DNA from: Paracoccaceae bacterium
GTDB taxonomy: Bacteria > Pseudomonadota > Alphaproteobacteria > Rhodobacterales > Rhodobacteraceae
Direction: 5' to 3'
Assembly (NCBI GenBank): GCA_003447515.1
Contig: DLZA01000218.1
Coordinates: 1 to 11,672, forward strand
Length of the DNA: 11,672 nt
Below, piece by piece: positions 1 to 7,435 of this stretch (position 1 is its first letter; every line of letters starts with the position of its first letter). The translations under genes and the position numbers were made by a program. A model generated the notes under the pieces. That model worked only from the letters and a program-made list of their open reading frames with translations. It was not told the DNA's origin and ran no database searches.

Positions 1-3
1 TCC

Positions 4-30
4 TTTGAAAATTTCTATGAAATTTTCGAA
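4..30. repeat. AT-rich inverted repeat overlapping the tldD stop codon
   Basis: GAAAATTTC at 7-15 and its exact reverse complement GAAATTTTC at 19-27 are separated by only three bases. The flanks at 4-6 and 28-30 add two more A-T pairs and one G-T wobble, giving a stem of about 12 pairs. The tldD stop codon (TAG on the minus strand) lies at 17-15, so the hairpin would form at the very end of the tldD message. It has no GC-rich stem and no downstream U tract, so it is not a standard rho-independent terminator. It could protect the 3' end of the mRNA or be chance AT symmetry. Confidence 0.5.
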
Positions 31-1445
31 CCGCCTACGGTCAAACCACCGATCATTAAAGTGGGTTGGCCAACGCCAACGGGGACCCATTGGCCTTGTT
101 TGCCGCAATTGCCCATTCCGGGATCGAGGGCCATATCATTTCCAATTGCACGGATGTGTTTGAGTGCGGTTGCACCGTCGCCTATCAACGTGGCGCCTTT
201 AATCGGTGCGCCAATAATTCCATTTTTTACGCGGTAAGCTTCGGTGCAGGAGAAGACAAATTTTCCGTTAGTGATGTCGACTTGCCCACCGCCAAAGCCA
301 ACGGCGTGGATGCCATCCTTGAGGTCGGCAACGATGTCCCCGGGATTAAGTGTGCCGCCGAGCATGTAGGTGTTGGTCATGCGAGGCATCGGGGCGTGGG
401 CATAGCTTTGGCGGCGTCCGTTGCCAGTAGGCGCGGTCCCCATGAGGCGAGCGTTTTGACGGTCCTGCATATAGCCCACTAGTATTCCGTCATCTATTAA
501 AGTGTTTTTGCCCGATTGAGTGCCTTCGTCGTCAAAACTGATGGAACCGCGGCGGTTTGGGATTGTCCCGTCATCTAACACCGTTACGCCATTTGCTGCG
601 ATGCGTTGGTCCATCAGACCGGCAAACGCGGAGGTTTTCTTGCGATTGAAGTCGCCCTCCAGGCCGTGGCCGATGGCTTCGTGAAGAAGGATGCCTGGCC
701 AACCTGGACCGAGCACCACATCAAATTTGCCAGCGGGTGCGGGTTCTGCATCAAGATTTACCAGTGCAATACGAAGAGCTTCATAAGCTTTTTTTTGCCA
801 ATTAACGGGATCGATCAGGCTCGATAAGCTATAGCGGCCACCGCTACCTGCCGAACCGGATTCGCGGCGGCCGCCCTGATCGACGATTACCGACACGTTA
901 AGGCGAGACATTGGCCGTGCATCGCGGACGCAGTTACCCTCAGGACGCAGTATTTCAATTTCTTGTAAGCTGGCTGAAATGGATGCTGAGACTTGGATAA
1001 CACGAGGGTCGAGGTTGCGTGTAAAGGCATCTATTTCACGCAGGGTATCTATTTTGACGTTGAATTCGGCATCAGCCATCGGATTGGTGTCGCAGTAGAG
1101 GCGTTGATTGGTAGCTTTTGGAGCTGGCGCCATAGTACCGCCACCTGATCCGACTGCTAAGCGGGCTGTTTCGGCGGCACGGTCTAACGCGGCTTTTGTA
1201 AGTTCGGTGGAGTGGGCGTAGCCCGTGGCTTCACCTTTGACAGCTCGCAGCCCGAACCCTTCTGAGGCATCATAGCTTGCAGTTTTGAGCCGGTTATCAT
1301 CAAAGACCAATGATTCAGTGTGACGACGTTCAATAAAAAGTTCGCCGTCATCTGCCCCATCCGTAGCCACGCAAAGAGTTTTGAGTGCAGTGTCTTTGTC
1401 AAAGTGCGTTTCAAAAGGACGAAATGGATGTGTGTCGGTAGCCAA
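15..1445 (-). CDS. tldD: TldD, zinc metalloprotease subunit (TldD/PmbA, peptidase U62)
   Basis: 476 residues, close to the usual length of about 480 for TldD. The zinc motif HEAIGH is at residues 255-260, followed directly by GLEGD, the family signature. Cys447 in the GNCGK segment near the C-terminus matches the position of the family's third zinc ligand. In characterised bacteria TldD pairs with TldE/PmbA in a cytoplasmic protease that degrades unfolded peptides and takes part in microcin and CcdA processing; the partner gene is not in this window. The start is TTG at 1445, preceded by AAGGA at good spacing. An in-frame TAA lies about 17 codons upstream and no ATG lies between. The gene is divergent from ctaC, an arrangement I recall as common in Rhodobacterales. 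It appears complete. Confidence 0.95.
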   Translation of the reverse strand: MATDTHPFRPFETHFDKDTALKTLCVATDGADDGELFIERRHTESLVFDDNRLKTASYDASEGFGLRAVKGEATGYAHSTELTKAALDRAAETARLAVGSGGGTMAPAPKATNQRLYCDTNPMADAEFNVKIDTLREIDAFTRNLDPRVIQVSASISASLQEIEILRPEGNCVRDARPMSRLNVSVIVDQGGRRESGSAGSGGRYSLSSLIDPVNWQKKAYEALRIALVNLDAEPAPAGKFDVVLGPGWPGILLHEAIGHGLEGDFNRKKTSAFAGLMDQRIAANGVTVLDDGTIPNRRGSISFDDEGTQSGKNTLIDDGILVGYMQDRQNARLMGTAPTGNGRRQSYAHAPMPRMTNTYMLGGTLNPGDIVADLKDGIHAVGFGGGQVDITNGKFVFSCTEAYRVKNGIIGAPIKGATLIGDGATALKHIRAIGNDMALDPGMGNCGKQGQWVPVGVGQPTLMIGGLTVGGSKIS

Positions 1446-1484
1446 AAGGGCGGTTCCTTCTATGTCATGGATCAGTGTTTAGAA

Positions 1485-1496
1485 ATACTGTGGTAT
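1485..1496. promoter_or_regulatory. Palindrome ATAC-N4-GTAT, candidate operator (tldD side)
   Basis: ATAC at 1485-1488 and GTAT at 1493-1496 form a perfect inverted repeat around TGTG. On the minus strand it reads ATACCACAGTAT, which shares ATAC and ACAGTAT with the palindrome at 1569-1585. It lies between the candidate tldD promoter and the tldD start, where a bound repressor could act. No known regulator consensus is recognised. The site is short, so chance is possible. Confidence 0.3.
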
Positions 1497-1526
1497 GCGG
1501 CAAATAGAGCGCTTGTCCTTCAGCAC

Positions 1527-1556
1527 ATAATAATGTTTCTAAGGCAACGTAAGCAA
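1527..1556 (-). promoter_or_regulatory. Candidate sigma-70-type promoter for tldD
   Basis: On the minus strand, TTGCTT (1556-1551) is followed after 18 bases by TATTAT (1532-1527). The -10 box matches the TATAAT consensus at five of six positions; the -35 box matches only TTG. Transcription would begin near 1520, leaving a leader of about 75 bases before the TTG start of tldD. It is flanked by the two ATAC/GTAT palindromes. I found no comparably good promoter for ctaC on the plus strand. This is pattern matching only. Confidence 0.3.
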
Positions 1557-1568
1557 TAGGGGATTCTG

Positions 1569-1585
1569 ACATACGCACAGTATGT
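1569..1585. promoter_or_regulatory. Palindrome ACATAC-N5-GTATGT, candidate operator (ctaC side)
   Basis: ACATAC at 1569-1574 and GTATGT at 1580-1585 are perfect 6-base arms around GCACA. The inner part, ATACGCACAGTAT, resembles the minus-strand reading of the 1485-1496 site, with the two centres about 86 bases apart. It sits just upstream of the candidate tldD -35 box and about 60 bases before the ctaC start, so one factor could control both divergent genes. It matches neither the FNR (TTGAT-N4-ATCAA) nor the PpsR (TGT-N12-ACA) pattern. Confidence 0.4.
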
Positions 1586-1625
1586 TTTCTCCGAGTAGCC
1601 TAGCCGCTGCGAAAAAAGGTGACAA

Positions 1626-1633
1626 AGAAGGAA
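1626..1633 (+). promoter_or_regulatory. Ribosome binding site that fixes the ctaC start
   Basis: AGAAGGAA lies about 9 bases before the ATG at 1642. An in-frame ATG at 1582 has no comparable site, lies inside a palindrome, and would put about 20 charged or polar residues ahead of the signal peptide. The site therefore supports 1642 as the true start. Confidence 0.75.
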
Positions 1634-1641
1634 CGGATCAT

Positions 1642-2547
1642 ATGCGAGCTATGACCACAATTAAAAATATTGGTGCAACTTTGGTGGGAGCAGTTGCCTC
1701 AAGTGCTGCCTTTGCGCAAGACCAGGTCTTGCCAAATCTACCAACAATAGGCATTCCCCGCCAGGACGGTATCGGATTTCAGACGCCGGCGACCGAGTTA
1801 ATGCGTGATGTGATCTGGCTGGATACATTTCTCCTTTGGATTATTACGATTATTTCCATTTTTGTAACGATCCTCTTGATCATTTGTATCGTTAAGTTCA
1901 ACAAAAAGCGCAATAAAACGCCTGCAACTTTTACGCACAATTCTGCTTTGGAAGTAGCTTGGACAGTTGTGCCAATTGTAATTTTAATTGCAATTATTCC
2001 ACCTTCTCTAACCCTTCTGTTCAAGCAACAGGAAATCCCGGAGGCGGATGTTACCATTAAAGCGGTAGGAAATCAGTGGTACTGGTCGCACGAATATGTG
2101 GACCATGAATTTGGATTTGACAGCTTTATGTTGGAGAAAGAGGATCTTAAAGCGGCAGGCTATGAACAGGACGAATACCTATTAGCGACTGATACGGCTG
2201 TGGTAGTGCCGACCGGCAAGAACATAGTCGTGCAAGTAACCGGTGCGGACGTTATACATGCATGGACCATCCCAGCTTTTGGTGTAAAGCAAGACGCTGT
2301 ACCTGGCCGCCTTGCCCAATTATGGTTCAAAGTAGACGAGGGTATGGAAGGCGTATATTTTGGACAATGCTCGGAATTGTGCGGTAAAGCGCACTCCTAT
2401 ATGCCCATAACAGTCAAGGCAGTGTCACCTGCGGACTACGAAACGTGGCTAGCAGCGGCGAAAGTTGAATACGCAGAGGGGCCTGCCCCGGTTAAGGTCG
2501 CGAATGCGAATATGATTAAGGCTCTTGAAAATGAAGTGTCGAATTAA
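1642..2547 (+). CDS. ctaC: Cytochrome c oxidase subunit II (CuA subunit)
   Basis: 301 residues. Subunit II accepts electrons from cytochrome c at its binuclear CuA centre on the periplasmic side and passes them to subunit I. An N-terminal signal sequence ends in AFA before Gln26, like the Paracoccus subunit II precursor, whose mature protein begins with a modified Gln. Two membrane helices lie near residues 58-84 and 102-127. The aromatic segment NQWYWSHEY (about 144-152) is the usual electron-entry region. The CuA ligands are all present: His206, Cys243, Glu245, Cys247, His251 and Met254. The gene opens the cox cluster and is divergent from tldD. No C-terminal haem c motif is seen, so this is an aa3-type rather than caa3-type subunit. 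Subunit I is not encoded nearby. Confidence 0.96.
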   Translation: MRAMTTIKNIGATLVGAVASSAAFAQDQVLPNLPTIGIPRQDGIGFQTPATELMRDVIWLDTFLLWIITIISIFVTILLIICIVKFNKKRNKTPATFTHNSALEVAWTVVPIVILIAIIPPSLTLLFKQQEIPEADVTIKAVGNQWYWSHEYVDHEFGFDSFMLEKEDLKAAGYEQDEYLLATDTAVVVPTGKNIVVQVTGADVIHAWTIPAFGVKQDAVPGRLAQLWFKVDEGMEGVYFGQCSELCGKAHSYMPITVKAVSPADYETWLAAAKVEYAEGPAPVKVANANMIKALENEVSN

Positions 2548-2583
2548 GTTTTCCTGCTTCCGGTGTCTTTGTAAGTGGGTGAT

Positions 2584-3534
2584 ATGATGAGCGATGCTAC
2601 GGCCTCGGATTATGAGCAAGACAGCCAGTTTGACGATTATTTCACGCTTTTGAAGCCGCGTGTAATGCGGTTAGTCGTTTTTACCGCAGCTGTGGGTCTG
2701 TTGGTTGCCCCAGTTGGGCTCAACCCTGTTTTGGGCTTTGCATCGATCATGTTCATTGCTCTTGGCGCAGGCGCATCTGGTGCCTTAAACATGTGGTGGG
2801 ATGCGGATATTGACGCGATCATGAAGCGTACGGCAAAGCGACCTGTGCCTGACGGGCGTATTAGTGCGAACAACGCACTCATCTTTGGTCTTTGGCTAGC
2901 TGTGATCTCTGTTGGAATGCTCGCACTCACGGCAAACTGGTTTGCTGCTGGTATGTTGGCCTTTACGATTTTTTTCTACGTCGTGATCTACTCTATGTGG
3001 CTGAAGCGTTGGACCCCGCAAAATATCGTTATCGGTGGAGCTGCGGGCGCATTTCCTCCTATGGTAGGTTGGGCTGTAGCTACGGGCAGCATATCTGTGG
3101 AGAGCGTGGCCATGTTTTTACTTATCTTCATATGGACTCCACCACATTTCTGGGCGTTGAGTTTGTTTATGAATAACGATTATTCTGACGCCGGTGTTCC
3201 AATGTTGACCGTGACACACGGCACTCGTGTGACGCGTAACAACATTTTGGGCTACACTATTGCATTGTTTGTTCTTTCTCTCTTCACGGCCTTTACCGGA
3301 ATTGGTGGGCCAATTTATTTGACGTCTGCCTTGGTGTTGAACGGATTATTTCTTTTTGGAGCTGTTGAGCTTTGGAAGCGCACGGACGACGATGCAGATG
3401 GTGATCGATACCGGGCAGAACGAAAGTTTTTCCGTTTATCACTGATCTACCTTTTCGCAACTTTTGCCGCTTTTTTAGGTGATATGATCCTGCGGAAATT
3501 TGGGTTTCTGAATGTATGGCCGATGGTGTTTTGA
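2584..3534 (+). CDS. ctaB: Protohaem IX farnesyltransferase (haem O synthase)
   Basis: A UbiA-family polytopic membrane prenyltransferase of about 315 residues. It adds a farnesyl chain to haem B to give haem O, the precursor of the haem A used by the oxidase. The first Asp-rich motif, N-MWW-DADID, is followed by the KR-rich KRTAKRPVPDGR segment. The second signature runs from MWLKR through TPQNIVIGGAAGAFPP and on to WTPPHFWAL. About nine hydrophobic helices are visible. The start is uncertain: GTG at 2575, ATG at 2584 and ATG at 2587 are all in frame and the ribosome site is weak (GTGGG). MSDATAS at 2587 looks most like relatives. The stop codon overlaps the start of the next gene (TGATG), suggesting translational coupling. 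Confidence 0.95.
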   Translation: MMSDATASDYEQDSQFDDYFTLLKPRVMRLVVFTAAVGLLVAPVGLNPVLGFASIMFIALGAGASGALNMWWDADIDAIMKRTAKRPVPDGRISANNALIFGLWLAVISVGMLALTANWFAAGMLAFTIFFYVVIYSMWLKRWTPQNIVIGGAAGAFPPMVGWAVATGSISVESVAMFLLIFIWTPPHFWALSLFMNNDYSDAGVPMLTVTHGTRVTRNNILGYTIALFVLSLFTAFTGIGGPIYLTSALVLNGLFLFGAVELWKRTDDDADGDRYRAERKFFRLSLIYLFATFAAFLGDMILRKFGFLNVWPMVF

Positions 3535-3767
3535 TGGGGATTAAGGCGGAACATCCTCTGCACGGCCGGCGTAAGAGATCTAACATGTTGTTAGGTCTGG
3601 TGCTATTATGTTTTGTAGCGCTGGTGTTTGCGATTACGGTCGCAAAGATGATGAATGGGCAAAGCATGGAGGCCTTTGATCATACGGTGCGCTATTCTAT
3701 CGATACAGCTTTGCAAGATGTTCTGAAAGAGGACGCGGAAAGCACGGACGTAGAGGTCAATAAATGA
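3534..3767 (+). CDS. Small single-span membrane protein of the cox cluster (CoxF-like)
   Basis: 77 residues. The start ATG at 3534 shares its A with the ctaB TGA stop, and the gene ends in an ATGA overlap with ctaG, so it is locked between two oxidase assembly genes. A basic N-terminus (HPLHGRRKRSN) is followed by one hydrophobic helix at about residues 18-39. The tail of about 38 residues ends with many Asp and Glu residues. The charge pattern predicts the N-terminus inside and the tail in the periplasm. Similar short proteins occupy this position in many alphaproteobacteria and are often labelled CoxF or cytochrome oxidase assembly protein, but I know of no firmly established function. An in-frame ATG at 3516 exists inside ctaB but is less likely. 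A role in oxidase assembly is inferred from position only. Confidence 0.85.
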   Translation: MGIKAEHPLHGRRKRSNMLLGLVLLCFVALVFAITVAKMMNGQSMEAFDHTVRYSIDTALQDVLKEDAESTDVEVNK

Positions 3768-4348
3768 CTGGTGAGCCAGCAAAGAACCGTTCGGTAGTCT
3801 TGAAACTTGTGCTTTTGGCCTCCTTTATGCTTGGGCTTTCTTTCGCATCTGTGCCGCTCTATGATTGGTTTTGTCGCGTCACAGGCTGGGGTGGCGTGAC
3901 GAACGTTGCATCCGGTCCGAGCGACATGATCCTAGATCAAACTGTCAAAATTAGGTTTGATGGGACATTGGAACGTGGCATGCCTTGGAATTTCAAGCCC
4001 GTCGTGCGCGAGATGGAAATCAACATAGGTGAAACGGGATTGGCCTTTTACGAAGCACACAATCCGACGGATAAACCAATTGCTGGCACCGCCAGTTTTA
4101 ACGTGTATCCCTACTCAACAGGTTCGTATTTCAACAAGATAGCATGCTTCTGCTTCGAGATGCAGGTGCTGCAACCTGGAGAGACCGTTCAGATGCCGGT
4201 GACTTTCTTTGTTGATCCGGATATGTTGAATGATAAAGAAGCCAAGTATGCGAAAACAATCACATTGAGCTACACGTTCCATGCGACAGATTTGCCCGAA
4301 GAGGAGTTGTCTGCTTTGACAGCCAACTATAATAAACGACTAAACTAA
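3764..4348 (+). CDS. ctaG: Cytochrome c oxidase assembly protein CtaG/Cox11 (CuB insertion)
   Basis: 194 residues, the normal length for bacterial Cox11. The family delivers copper to the CuB site of subunit I. One N-terminal helix (about 11-31) anchors a periplasmic domain with an immunoglobulin-like fold. The copper-binding CFCF motif is present, with Cys128 and Cys130. A further conserved Cys37 lies in FCRVTGWGG just after the membrane segment. The stretch NVYPYSTGSYFNKIACF is typical of the family. The start ATG overlaps the stop of the preceding small gene (ATGA). This is the Cox11-type CtaG, not the unrelated Bacillus CtaG. Confidence 0.96.
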   Translation: MTGEPAKNRSVVLKLVLLASFMLGLSFASVPLYDWFCRVTGWGGVTNVASGPSDMILDQTVKIRFDGTLERGMPWNFKPVVREMEINIGETGLAFYEAHNPTDKPIAGTASFNVYPYSTGSYFNKIACFCFEMQVLQPGETVQMPVTFFVDPDMLNDKEAKYAKTITLSYTFHATDLPEEELSALTANYNKRLN

Positions 4349-4384
4349 ACCAATTCGAAGAGTGCGATAAAGGGACAAACCACC

Positions 4385-5188
4385 ATGGCGCATGAAAAAA
4401 ATCACGATTACCATATTTTGCAGCCTAGCATTTGGCCGCTGTTTGGCGCATTGAGCGCCTTTGTACTGCTATTCGGCTCTGTAACATATTTTCACAACCC
4501 CAGTAACCCCTGGGTAATGTTGATTGGCTTTGTGATGGTACTTTACACCATGTTTGCTTGGTGGTCTGAGGTTGTTGATGAAAGTCACGTCGGTGATCAC
4601 ACGCCAGTCGTTGTGATTGGTCTGCGCTATGGCGTAATCATGTTCATAATGTCCGAAGTAATGTTCTTTGTCGCTTGGTTTTGGTCTTTCTTTAAACACG
4701 CTTTGTATCCTATGACAGAGGGATCACCGATCGTGGACGGAGTCTGGCCACCGGCAGGGATTGAGACATTTGATCCTTGGCATCTACCGCTTATTAATAC
4801 GTTGATCCTGTTGTGTTCTGGCTGTCTAGCCACTTGGGCACACCACGCGATTGCACATGATAATGATCGTGATGCACTGAAGAAGGGTCTTTGGGGCGCG
4901 GTTATTCTTGGGATTATTTTCACTATATTCCAAGCCTACGAGTACAGCCACGCAGCTTTTGATTTCTCTGGGAATATCTATGGTGCAACGTTCTTTATGG
5001 CGACAGGTTTTCACGGCTTTCATGTTGTAATTGGAACGATTTTTTTGGCTGTATGTCTGATCCGGGCTTATAAAGGCCACTTTACACCGGAGCGTCACGT
5101 TGGCTTTGAAGCTGCGGCTTGGTACTGGCACTTCGTAGATGTGGTATGGTTATTTTTGTTTGCAGCCATCTATGTCTGGGGAGGCTGA
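4385..5188 (+). CDS. ctaE: Cytochrome c oxidase subunit III
   Basis: 267 residues with about seven hydrophobic helices, as expected for proteobacterial subunit III. This subunit has no redox cofactor; it stabilises subunit I and supports proton uptake. Glu91 in [12 protein letters not shown] matches the conserved buried Glu (around position 90 in Rhodobacter and Paracoccus) that reacts with DCCD. Other family segments are [18 protein letters not shown] and the C-terminal [17 protein letters not shown] clear ribosome site, AAAGGGA (4369-4375), sits 9 bases before the ATG. The 36-base gap after ctaG suggests the same transcript. Confidence 0.97.
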   Translation: MAHEKNHDYHILQPSIWPLFGALSAFVLLFGSVTYFHNPSNPWVMLIGFVMVLYTMFAWWSEVVDESHVGDHTPVVVIGLRYGVIMFIMSEVMFFVAWFWSFFKHALYPMTEGSPIVDGVWPPAGIETFDPWHLPLINTLILLCSGCLATWAHHAIAHDNDRDALKKGLWGAVILGIIFTIFQAYEYSHAAFDFSGNIYGATFFMATGFHGFHVVIGTIFLAVCLIRAYKGHFTPERHVGFEAAAWYWHFVDVVWLFLFAAIYVWGG

Positions 5189-5253
5189 CACTGACCGCTT
5201 GTCACTGTTGTGGCAGGGCTGAGTGTTCCGAGAGGCGCGGACTGTAGAGTTCG

Positions 5254-5273
5254 CGCTTTTCCTTTTAAGAGCG
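5254..5273 (+). other. Possible stem-loop in the ctaE-SURF1 spacer
   Basis: CGCTTTT (5254-5260) can pair with AAGAGCG (5267-5273), including one G-U pair, around a 6-base loop, and is followed by TTT. It lies within the 130-base spacer between ctaE and SURF1, the widest gap in the cox cluster. It could reduce read-through or mark a processing site. The U tract is too short for a confident terminator. Confidence 0.25.
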
Positions 5274-5318
5274 TTTCGGGCACTGTTTGGTTTCAAGGAA
5301 GTTGGGGAGCATTGATGC

Positions 5319-6044
5319 ATGAGTGTTCGGATGATTTTACCGTTACTTTTTGGTTTCTTGGGCGTCGCAATATTACTTTGGCTTGGCTTCTGGCAAATTG
5401 ATCGCCTTGCGTGGAAGGAGGGCAGACTGGCAGTGATCGCCATAAAGATGGCAGCTGAGCCAGATCCTTTGATTGATCATTTTAAAACGCCTCATGCAGA
5501 CGCAAATCTCAATTATACGCGGGTTCGGTTTGAAGGGGTTATGACGCAGAAAGAGGCCCATGTTCTGACTTCGTTGAAATATTCGGGGCCAGGTACTCAA
5601 TCTGGTCCGGGGTTTCGCATCCTCAAAGAAGTAATTTGGAACGGAAAGAACTTTTTCCTGGATCTTGGGTTTGTGCCTGAGATTCAAAAAGATGATGATC
5701 GCTTTGAGGGCCCTGTTCGAGTAATTGGGAATATTTTAAATCCTGATGATTATGATGCAAGTTTCACACCCGACCCAGATCTTGACAAGAATATTTGGTT
5801 TGCTCGGTATTTACCACAAATGGCGCGCGAATTGTCAGTGTTACCTTTTATGGTGGTAGTGGAACGCGCCGAGATACTGAAAAATGGTGCTTGGGTGGCA
5901 TTTGATGACGTAACACCGTTGCCCGTGTCGGTGAATATCCCTAATGATCACACTGAATATGCAATCACTTGGTTTTCGTTGGCCGCTGTTTGGTTTGGTA
6001 TGACCTGTTATTTGTTGTGGCGGATTCGCCAAAGGACTGTTTAG
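5319..6044 (+). CDS. SURF1 family cytochrome oxidase biogenesis protein
   Basis: 241 residues with the SURF1 plan: an N-terminal helix (about 5-24), a large periplasmic domain and a C-terminal helix (about 214-236). Family landmarks are GFWQIDRLAWKE (23-34), a segment ending in LDLGFVPE in mid-protein, and N-DH-EYAITWF (209-219) leading into the last helix. Alphaproteobacterial SURF1 proteins bind haem A and help place it in subunit I. The start ATG is preceded by GGGGAG (5304-5309) at 9 bases. The stop is two bases before thrC, and the thrC ribosome site lies inside this gene. Gene names vary between genomes (surf1, shy1), so none is assigned. Confidence 0.93.
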   Translation: MSVRMILPLLFGFLGVAILLWLGFWQIDRLAWKEGRLAVIAIKMAAEPDPLIDHFKTPHADANLNYTRVRFEGVMTQKEAHVLTSLKYSGPGTQSGPGFRILKEVIWNGKNFFLDLGFVPEIQKDDDRFEGPVRVIGNILNPDDYDASFTPDPDLDKNIWFARYLPQMARELSVLPFMVVVERAEILKNGAWVAFDDVTPLPVSVNIPNDHTEYAITWFSLAAVWFGMTCYLLWRIRQRTV

Positions 6045-6046
6045 GA

Positions 6047-7435
6047 ATGAAATACGTTTCGACTCGTGGGCGGGCGCCCGAACTAACGTTCGAAGAGGCG
6101 ATGCTGACGGGCTTGGCACGCGATGGTGGGCTATATGTCCCTAAGGAGTGGCCAACATTTACGCTTGAGACGATCGCTGGATTTGCGGGAAAGCGTTATG
6201 AAGATGTCGCCTTTGAGGTTATGAAACCGTTCATTGGCGATACATTCAAAGAAGCAGAGTTCCGCCAGATTATTCAAAACGCTTATGCGAGTTTTCAGCA
6301 TGATGCGCGTTGCCCGATAGTGCAGTTGGATGCAAATCACTATCTCCTGGAACTGTTCCATGGGCCCACACTCGCGTTCAAAGATGTGGCGATGCAGCTT
6401 ATTGGACAGATGTTTGAGGTTGCGCTGAACCGTAGCGGTAAGCGGGTAACGATCGTGGGTGCAACTTCGGGTGACACAGGTTCGGCAGCAATTGAGGCAT
6501 TTCGAGGATTGGACGCTGTAAATGTTTTTATTATGTACCCACACGGACGTGTTTCAGAGGTGCAGCGACGTCAAATGACGACGCCCATTGAGGATAATGT
6601 TCATGCGCTGGCAGTAGATGGTGATTTCGATACTTGCCAGGCACTACTCAAAGACATGTTCAACGATTTTGAATTTCGTGATGAGGTAAATTTGGCAGGG
6701 GTGAACAGTATCAACTGGGCAAGGGTGTTGGCGCAGGTGGTTTACTATTTTACGTCGGCTGTTGCTCTCGGCTCTCCTGGGCGAAAGGTTTCATTTTCAG
6801 TACCAACGGGAAACTTTGGTGATATTTTTGCGGGTTATGTGGCAAAACGCATGGGATTGCCCATTGATCGTTTAGTGATTGCAACGAACCAAAATGATAT
6901 TTTGCACCGCACATTGCAAAGTGGCGATCATTCCAAGACTGGTGTTGTGTCATCAATCAGCCCGTCAATGGATATTCAAGTGTCGTCAAATTACGAACGA
7001 TTGGTGTTTGATCTATATGACCGAGAAGGGGCTGCGGTTAGCCAGTTGTTTGAGGCTTTGAAAGATACTGGATCGTTCAAGTTGTCGCAAGGGGCGTTGA
7101 GCCGTATGGCTGGCGAATTTGATTCTGGGCGGGTTTCCGAGGATGAAACGAGCGCTGCGATTGTGGGTTTCCATAAACGGACAGGTGAGATTTTATGTCC
7201 GCATTCGGCGATTGGGGCAAAGATTGGTGATGAGATGATGACCGATGCGCCGATGATTACGCTTGCGACAGCGCATCCGGCGAAGTTCCCTGTAGCTGTA
7301 GAAGCGGCTTGTGGTGTCTACCCACCATTGCCACCGCATATGGCAGATTTGTTTGATCGAGACGAGAAGGTGACGCACGTTTCGGGTGACTTAGCGGCTG
7401 TTGAGGCCGTTATTCGAGAAGGGATTGCAAGTTGA
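6047..7435 (+). CDS. thrC: Threonine synthase
   Basis: 462 residues, normal for the longer bacterial threonine synthases. This PLP enzyme converts O-phospho-L-homoserine and water to L-threonine and phosphate. The PLP lysine is Lys112 in GPTLAFKDVAMQ. The phosphate-binding GATSGDTGSAA is at 138-148, NSINWAR at 220-226 and VPTGNFGD at 252-259. The N-terminal MKYVSTRG and RDGGLYVP are typical of family starts. ATG 6047 is chosen because AAAGGA (6031-6036) precedes it at 10 bases and the reading frame upstream lies within SURF1. The gene overlaps the following peptidase by four bases. thrC next to an M16 peptidase is a pairing I recall from many alphaproteobacteria; a functional reason is not obvious. 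Confidence 0.97.
   Translation: MKYVSTRGRAPELTFEEAMLTGLARDGGLYVPKEWPTFTLETIAGFAGKRYEDVAFEVMKPFIGDTFKEAEFRQIIQNAYASFQHDARCPIVQLDANHYLLELFHGPTLAFKDVAMQLIGQMFEVALNRSGKRVTIVGATSGDTGSAAIEAFRGLDAVNVFIMYPHGRVSEVQRRQMTTPIEDNVHALAVDGDFDTCQALLKDMFNDFEFRDEVNLAGVNSINWARVLAQVVYYFTSAVALGSPGRKVSFSVPTGNFGDIFAGYVAKRMGLPIDRLVIATNQNDILHRTLQSGDHSKTGVVSSISPSMDIQVSSNYERLVFDLYDREGAAVSQLFEALKDTGSFKLSQGALSRMAGEFDSGRVSEDETSAAIVGFHKRTGEILCPHSAIGAKIGDEMMTDAPMITLATAHPAKFPVAVEAACGVYPPLPPHMADLFDRDEKVTHVSGDLAAVEAVIREGIAS

Noticed and set aside
66..482. 138-codon plus-strand frame opposite tldD
   Set aside because: It is antisense to a clearly conserved gene, resembles no family, and has no ribosome site or neighbours suggesting expression.
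1582..1641. Upstream in-frame ATG that would lengthen CtaC by 20 residues
   Set aside because: It has no good ribosome site, lies inside a palindrome, and would put charged residues ahead of a normal signal peptide. ATG 1642 has AGAAGGAA at good spacing.
5192..5245. Cys-rich reading (CHCCGRAEC) after ctaE that recalls the zinc-ribbon start of DUF983
   Set aside because: The frame stops after about 18 codons and no downstream DUF983-like sequence is seen in any frame, so it is too short to call a pseudogene.
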